Source: Daucus carota subsp. sativus (lineage: Eukaryota; Streptophyta; Magnoliopsida; Apiales; Apiaceae). From it: a stretch of 64,000 bases of DNA. The position numbers and the translations under genes are program-made. The DNA is taken from positions 40,670,689 through 40,734,688 of the forward strand of contig NC_030381.2 of the NCBI RefSeq assembly GCF_001625215.2, read 5' to 3'. The notes below the pieces were generated by a model that had not been told where the DNA came from, made no database searches, and worked only from the letters and a program-made list of their open reading frames with translations. Shown piece by piece: positions 60,710-64,000 of the stretch (within the stretch, counting starts at the first letter, position 1; each line of letters starts with the position of its first letter).

Positions 60710-60799
60710 TAAGGGTGAGGGCGAGGCTCATGACAACTTTGGTTCATATTTGTATAAATTGTTAAGCAACTTTATCTAGGCAGCGTTGGTTGTGCCAAA

Positions 60800-61170
60800 G
60801 ATATGTGGGTACCAAAATCCGACACGACCCGAAGCCGACTCGAAAAAATATGAATTAGGGTCAGGATTTTTGATTTTTGGATCGGGTTCGGGTTGGGTAA
60901 AAATGTACCTAAAAAATCGGGTCAGTTACGGGTTACCCGAAATACCCGAACCCGACCTGTTTATTTTAATATTATATATATATATATATATAATATTATA
61001 ATTATAAGTAACGTATATGACCTGTGTCAGGCTGCCTGCTGCCAACGGTTCGGCCCATAAGGCCCAATCCACAGAGACAAACAATCAAACCCTAATAATC
61101 AGACATCCGCCTCTTTCATTCTAATTTTCCACTCTCAATTTCCACGCGGCTGTACTAGGGGCGGCAATCA
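60800..61170. other. GGGT-repeat tract and leader before the hAT pseudogene
   Basis: Many CGGGT and ACCCGA motifs (60820-60960), an AT run (60972-60993) and GGGGCGGCAATC at about 61157. Subterminal motif clusters of this type are frequent at hAT ends, so this may be the eroded 5' end of the transposon. The terminus is not fixed. Confidence 0.35.
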
Positions 61171-61374
61171 GACCTCCGCCTCTTCATTATTTCGCATCCA
61201 CAAATCGAATCTAGTATCAAATTTGCAAGCCAAGCGCATCAAATCCTCAAATCGACTCAAATCCAAGCCAAGCGCATCAAATCTTGAAAGGTATAATTCA
61301 AAGCTTACATCTCAATTGGAAATATATTTAATCAACTAATTAAAACCCAAATGTTTATGTGTATATGCAGATTA

Positions 61375-63031
61375 ATGGAGAGTGAAAGCGAAAATCAAAA
61401 CGAAAATGTTGATGAGCAAGAGCAGCCCGAGATTGAGCCTCCTGCTGAACAAAAAACTGATGACGATGTTGTAGAGGTCGAGATGTCTAACGCATCAGCA
61501 ATGTCAAAGAGGCGACTAAGTGCCGATTTTTGGAAAGAGTTTAATATGCTGCCTCCGGGGCCGGATAAGAAGCAATGGTGTTCGTGTAAAAGATGTGGTG
61601 CCACATATGCTTGTCCGAGTACCTATGGGACAGGTAATTTGCATAAACACTTAGAGAGGTGTAAGCGGAGAGATACGATAGATATTGGGCAGTTGCTTAT
61701 AAGTTGTGATCATGGGTCTGTTTTTTTAGGAACTAAGAAGTTTGATCAACAGAAATTTAGGGAGTTATTAGTTGTTGCTATAATTATGCATTGCCAACCA
61801 TATCAATTCGTAGAATATGAGGGTTTTCGAGCTGTGTTTCGTTATTTAAATGAGAATGTCCAGACAATCTCAAGAAATACTTGCAAATCTAATGTGAATA
61901 AGTTGTATGCTAGAGAGAAAGAAAGGCTAAAATCTTTGTTGCAATCATCTCCGGGTAGAATTTTTTTGACATCAGATTTATGGTCTTCTATAATTTTAGA
62001 TGGTTATTTGTCTTTAACTGCACATTTTGTTGACAAAGATTGAAATTTGCAAAAAAGTGTACTAAATTACACTCTAATGTCACATCCTCATACGGGTGTG
62101 AATTTAAGTGAAAAGATTTACTCATTACTTTGTGAGTGGGGTATTGAGCATAAAGTGTTTGCAATGACTTTGGATAATGCGAGTGCAAATATTTGCTTTA
62201 TTAATTTGCTGATTTCTCAATTAAATATAAGAAATTTGTTGGTGAGTGATGGTGATTATGTGCATATACGTTGTTGTGCACATATCTTGAATCTAGTTGT
62301 ACAAGATGGTTTGAAGGTGATTGGTGAATGCCTTGAAAATATTAGAGAGACTATTAAGTATTTGAAAGGGTCACAAGTGACATAAACAAAGTTTATTGAA
62401 TGTGTTAAAAATATGACAATTGAGCTTAAAAAGGGGTTAAGACAAGATTGTTCAACAAGATGAAATTCCACTTATGTGATGCTTGATGAGGCTTTTATAT
62501 TATCGTCGTGCTTTTTGCCATTTGGAGCTTTGTGATTCAAGTTACACATATTGCCCTTAGAAGGATGAGTGGGACAAAGCGGAAAAGATTTGTAAGTTTT
62601 TTAGTGTCTTTTCTGAGATAACTCAGTTATTTTCTGGAAGTAAGTATCCTACTTCGAATTTGTACTTCCCGTTGGTTGCAATTGCTCATTTAACTTTAAA
62701 GGATAAGTTGAATAGTGAGGATTATTTTATGAGTTCCATGGCAGCTAAGATGTATGAAAAATTTTCTAAATATTGGGCTGATTTTAGCACCATCTTGGCT
62801 ATTACTTGCATCCTTGATCCTCGATACAAGCTGAGTGATTTCTTTTATAAGAAATTTTATGGTGATGATTCCTTGCAATTCAGGGATCTTAAAAACAAGC
62901 TCTTTTCACTTTTTAACAAGTATTTTGTTAAGGTGTCTTCGGGTGCAAGTGCAGGGACCTCAACTCAAAGACGAGGTGGCCTGAATATGTGTGAAAATAT
63001 TTTTGCTAACGAGGCAGAAGATGTAATGAAG
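61375..63031 (+). pseudogene. Decayed hAT transposase with BED zinc finger (RICESLEEPER/DAYSLEEPER-like)
   Basis: The frame starts MESESENQ after an acidic leader. A BED-type finger follows (WCSCKRCG...TGNLHKHLERC). Typical hAT core motifs come next: QPYQFVEYEGFRAVF, IFLTSDLWSS, LSLTAHFVDKD. The frame then meets TGA at 62041, most simply explained as a lost Trp codon. It continues in the same frame (MTLDNASAN, RCCAHILNLVVQDGL) to TAA at 62383, another TGA near 62460 and a frameshift near 62500, and later shows CILDPRYKL. The C-terminal dimerisation region is not found before 63589. Inactive as a transposase. Confidence 0.85.
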
Positions 63032-63589
63032 GTAATCCCTTGTTTATATGTAGTTTAATTTCTGTAGCATTGTTTTATGTGATTTGAGTTGTTGTTTCTG
63101 TAGCATCTGTCTATTATTACTGTTTTCAGAGCTTTGAGTTGCTGGTATGCAAGCTAGATGTAACTTACTAACTTATAAGATGTGCTAATGAAAAGATAGC
63201 ATGGTATGTGTATTGGTATTTTATTCTGGTAAAAGTGTTCTGGCATACTGGAGCATTAGGACACATCATTTCGGTTATCTTAGGTGATGCCTTTTGGATT
63301 TCAAAGCCCCAAGAAACTTCAAACTGAATTGTTAGTGTGTAACTTATTAATATTTGTTTGTCAGTCAATTCTATTAGGAGTATAATTTATCATGAAATAT
63401 GGAGCTTGGAGTATAATTGTCATAGTATGACAATTATCCCCGATATATTTAAGCTGATACGCGAAGGAAATATTTAGAACATGAGCGACGCTGGGATAGG
63501 ATTCTAGTCTACAATATATCATGTTATACTAAAATGATCTGTGTAATATATCATATAAATTGTGAGAAAAATACAAATCTTTCGTAATA
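63032..63589. other. Sequence downstream of the hAT remnant
   Basis: A GTAATC donor-like end at 63031 is followed by noncoding sequence. No further hAT exon or terminal repeat recognised. Confidence 0.4.
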
Positions 63590-63851
63590 CTCCCTCCATC
63601 CCAAATTAGATGACCCCTTTGAAAAAAAATTTTATCCCAAAATAGTTGAGTCTCTCTCTTTTCAATGCACTTTTATCAACAATCTTCCATTGTTACCCTT
63701 GTTTATTTATTATTTCCAATGTACCATCTAACTAATATTATGGAAAGCCAACATAATAAATATGGACATAGATGGGAAAAAAGACAATCATTAATACTCC
63801 TTAATATGTGTGAAATGAGCAAAAGGCTCATTTAAATTGGGATGGAGGGAG
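63590..63851. mobile_element. Stowaway MITE
   Basis: Near-perfect ends CTCCCTCCATCCCAAATTAGATGA and the matching AATTGGGATGGAGGGAG, flanked by TA (63588-63589 and 63852-63853). Confidence 0.85.
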
Positions 63852-64000
63852 TATAATTAAACCTTCCCATCTATGTGTGGTATCGACACCCATATCAATC
63901 GCCCACTCATTGGCTGCCATGTGGCATTGGTGGCTGGCTTCCTTTACGTCTCTTTTCTCCTATAAATATTTGCCTTTTCCTCTCAATTTTTACAAACTTC

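Overview
The window is AT-rich nuclear DNA from a flowering plant, almost certainly a eudicot. The evidence is spliced genes with GT-AG introns, plant-only protein families (an HK5-type hybrid histidine kinase, NAC, CONSTANS-like B-box/CCT) and many plant MITEs. An asterid such as a member of the carrot family is possible, but the sequence alone does not prove it.

Layout. 0-5 kb: an orphan copy of one histidine kinase exon, then MITEs, including one nested inside another. 5.8-17.9 kb: a complete twelve-exon HK5 (AHK5/CKI2-type) gene whose introns hold at least five MITEs. 18.6-30.5 kb: a tandem segmental duplication carrying an intact single-exon divergent NAC gene (NAC1), a truncated NAC remnant (NAC2), a broken copy of the HK5 3' end, and a second intact NAC gene (NAC3) whose C-terminal acidic unit is internally duplicated. 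Both NAC units also carry a fragment resembling a LIMR/LMBR1-like exon. 30.6-32.1 kb (minus): a two-exon CONSTANS-like gene of the COL3/4/5 type. 32.2-45.8 kb: no intact gene recognised, but a poly(A)-tailed retroposon with a 16-bp target-site duplication, a hAT MITE with an 8-bp duplication, other MITEs and one decayed exon. 45.9-46.5 kb (minus): a small protein with three RanBP2-type zinc fingers. 48.0-48.96 kb: a short Helitron. 51.2-52.7 kb: a higher-order tandem repeat. 53.2-58.0 kb (minus): a nine-exon acyl-protein thioesterase/carboxylesterase-like gene. 59-64 kb: MITEs and a decayed BED-finger hAT transposase.

The genes do not form an operon or obvious pathway. They are independent regulators: two-component signalling, NAC and CO-like transcription factors, an RNA-binding type zinc finger and a lipid/ester hydrolase. 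The most informative structure is the HK5-NAC tandem rearrangement, which preserves breakpoints, an empty MITE site, a domain-repeat expansion and gene remnants in one locus. I found no clearly new biological system. All splice models are read by eye from splice sites and family conservation.
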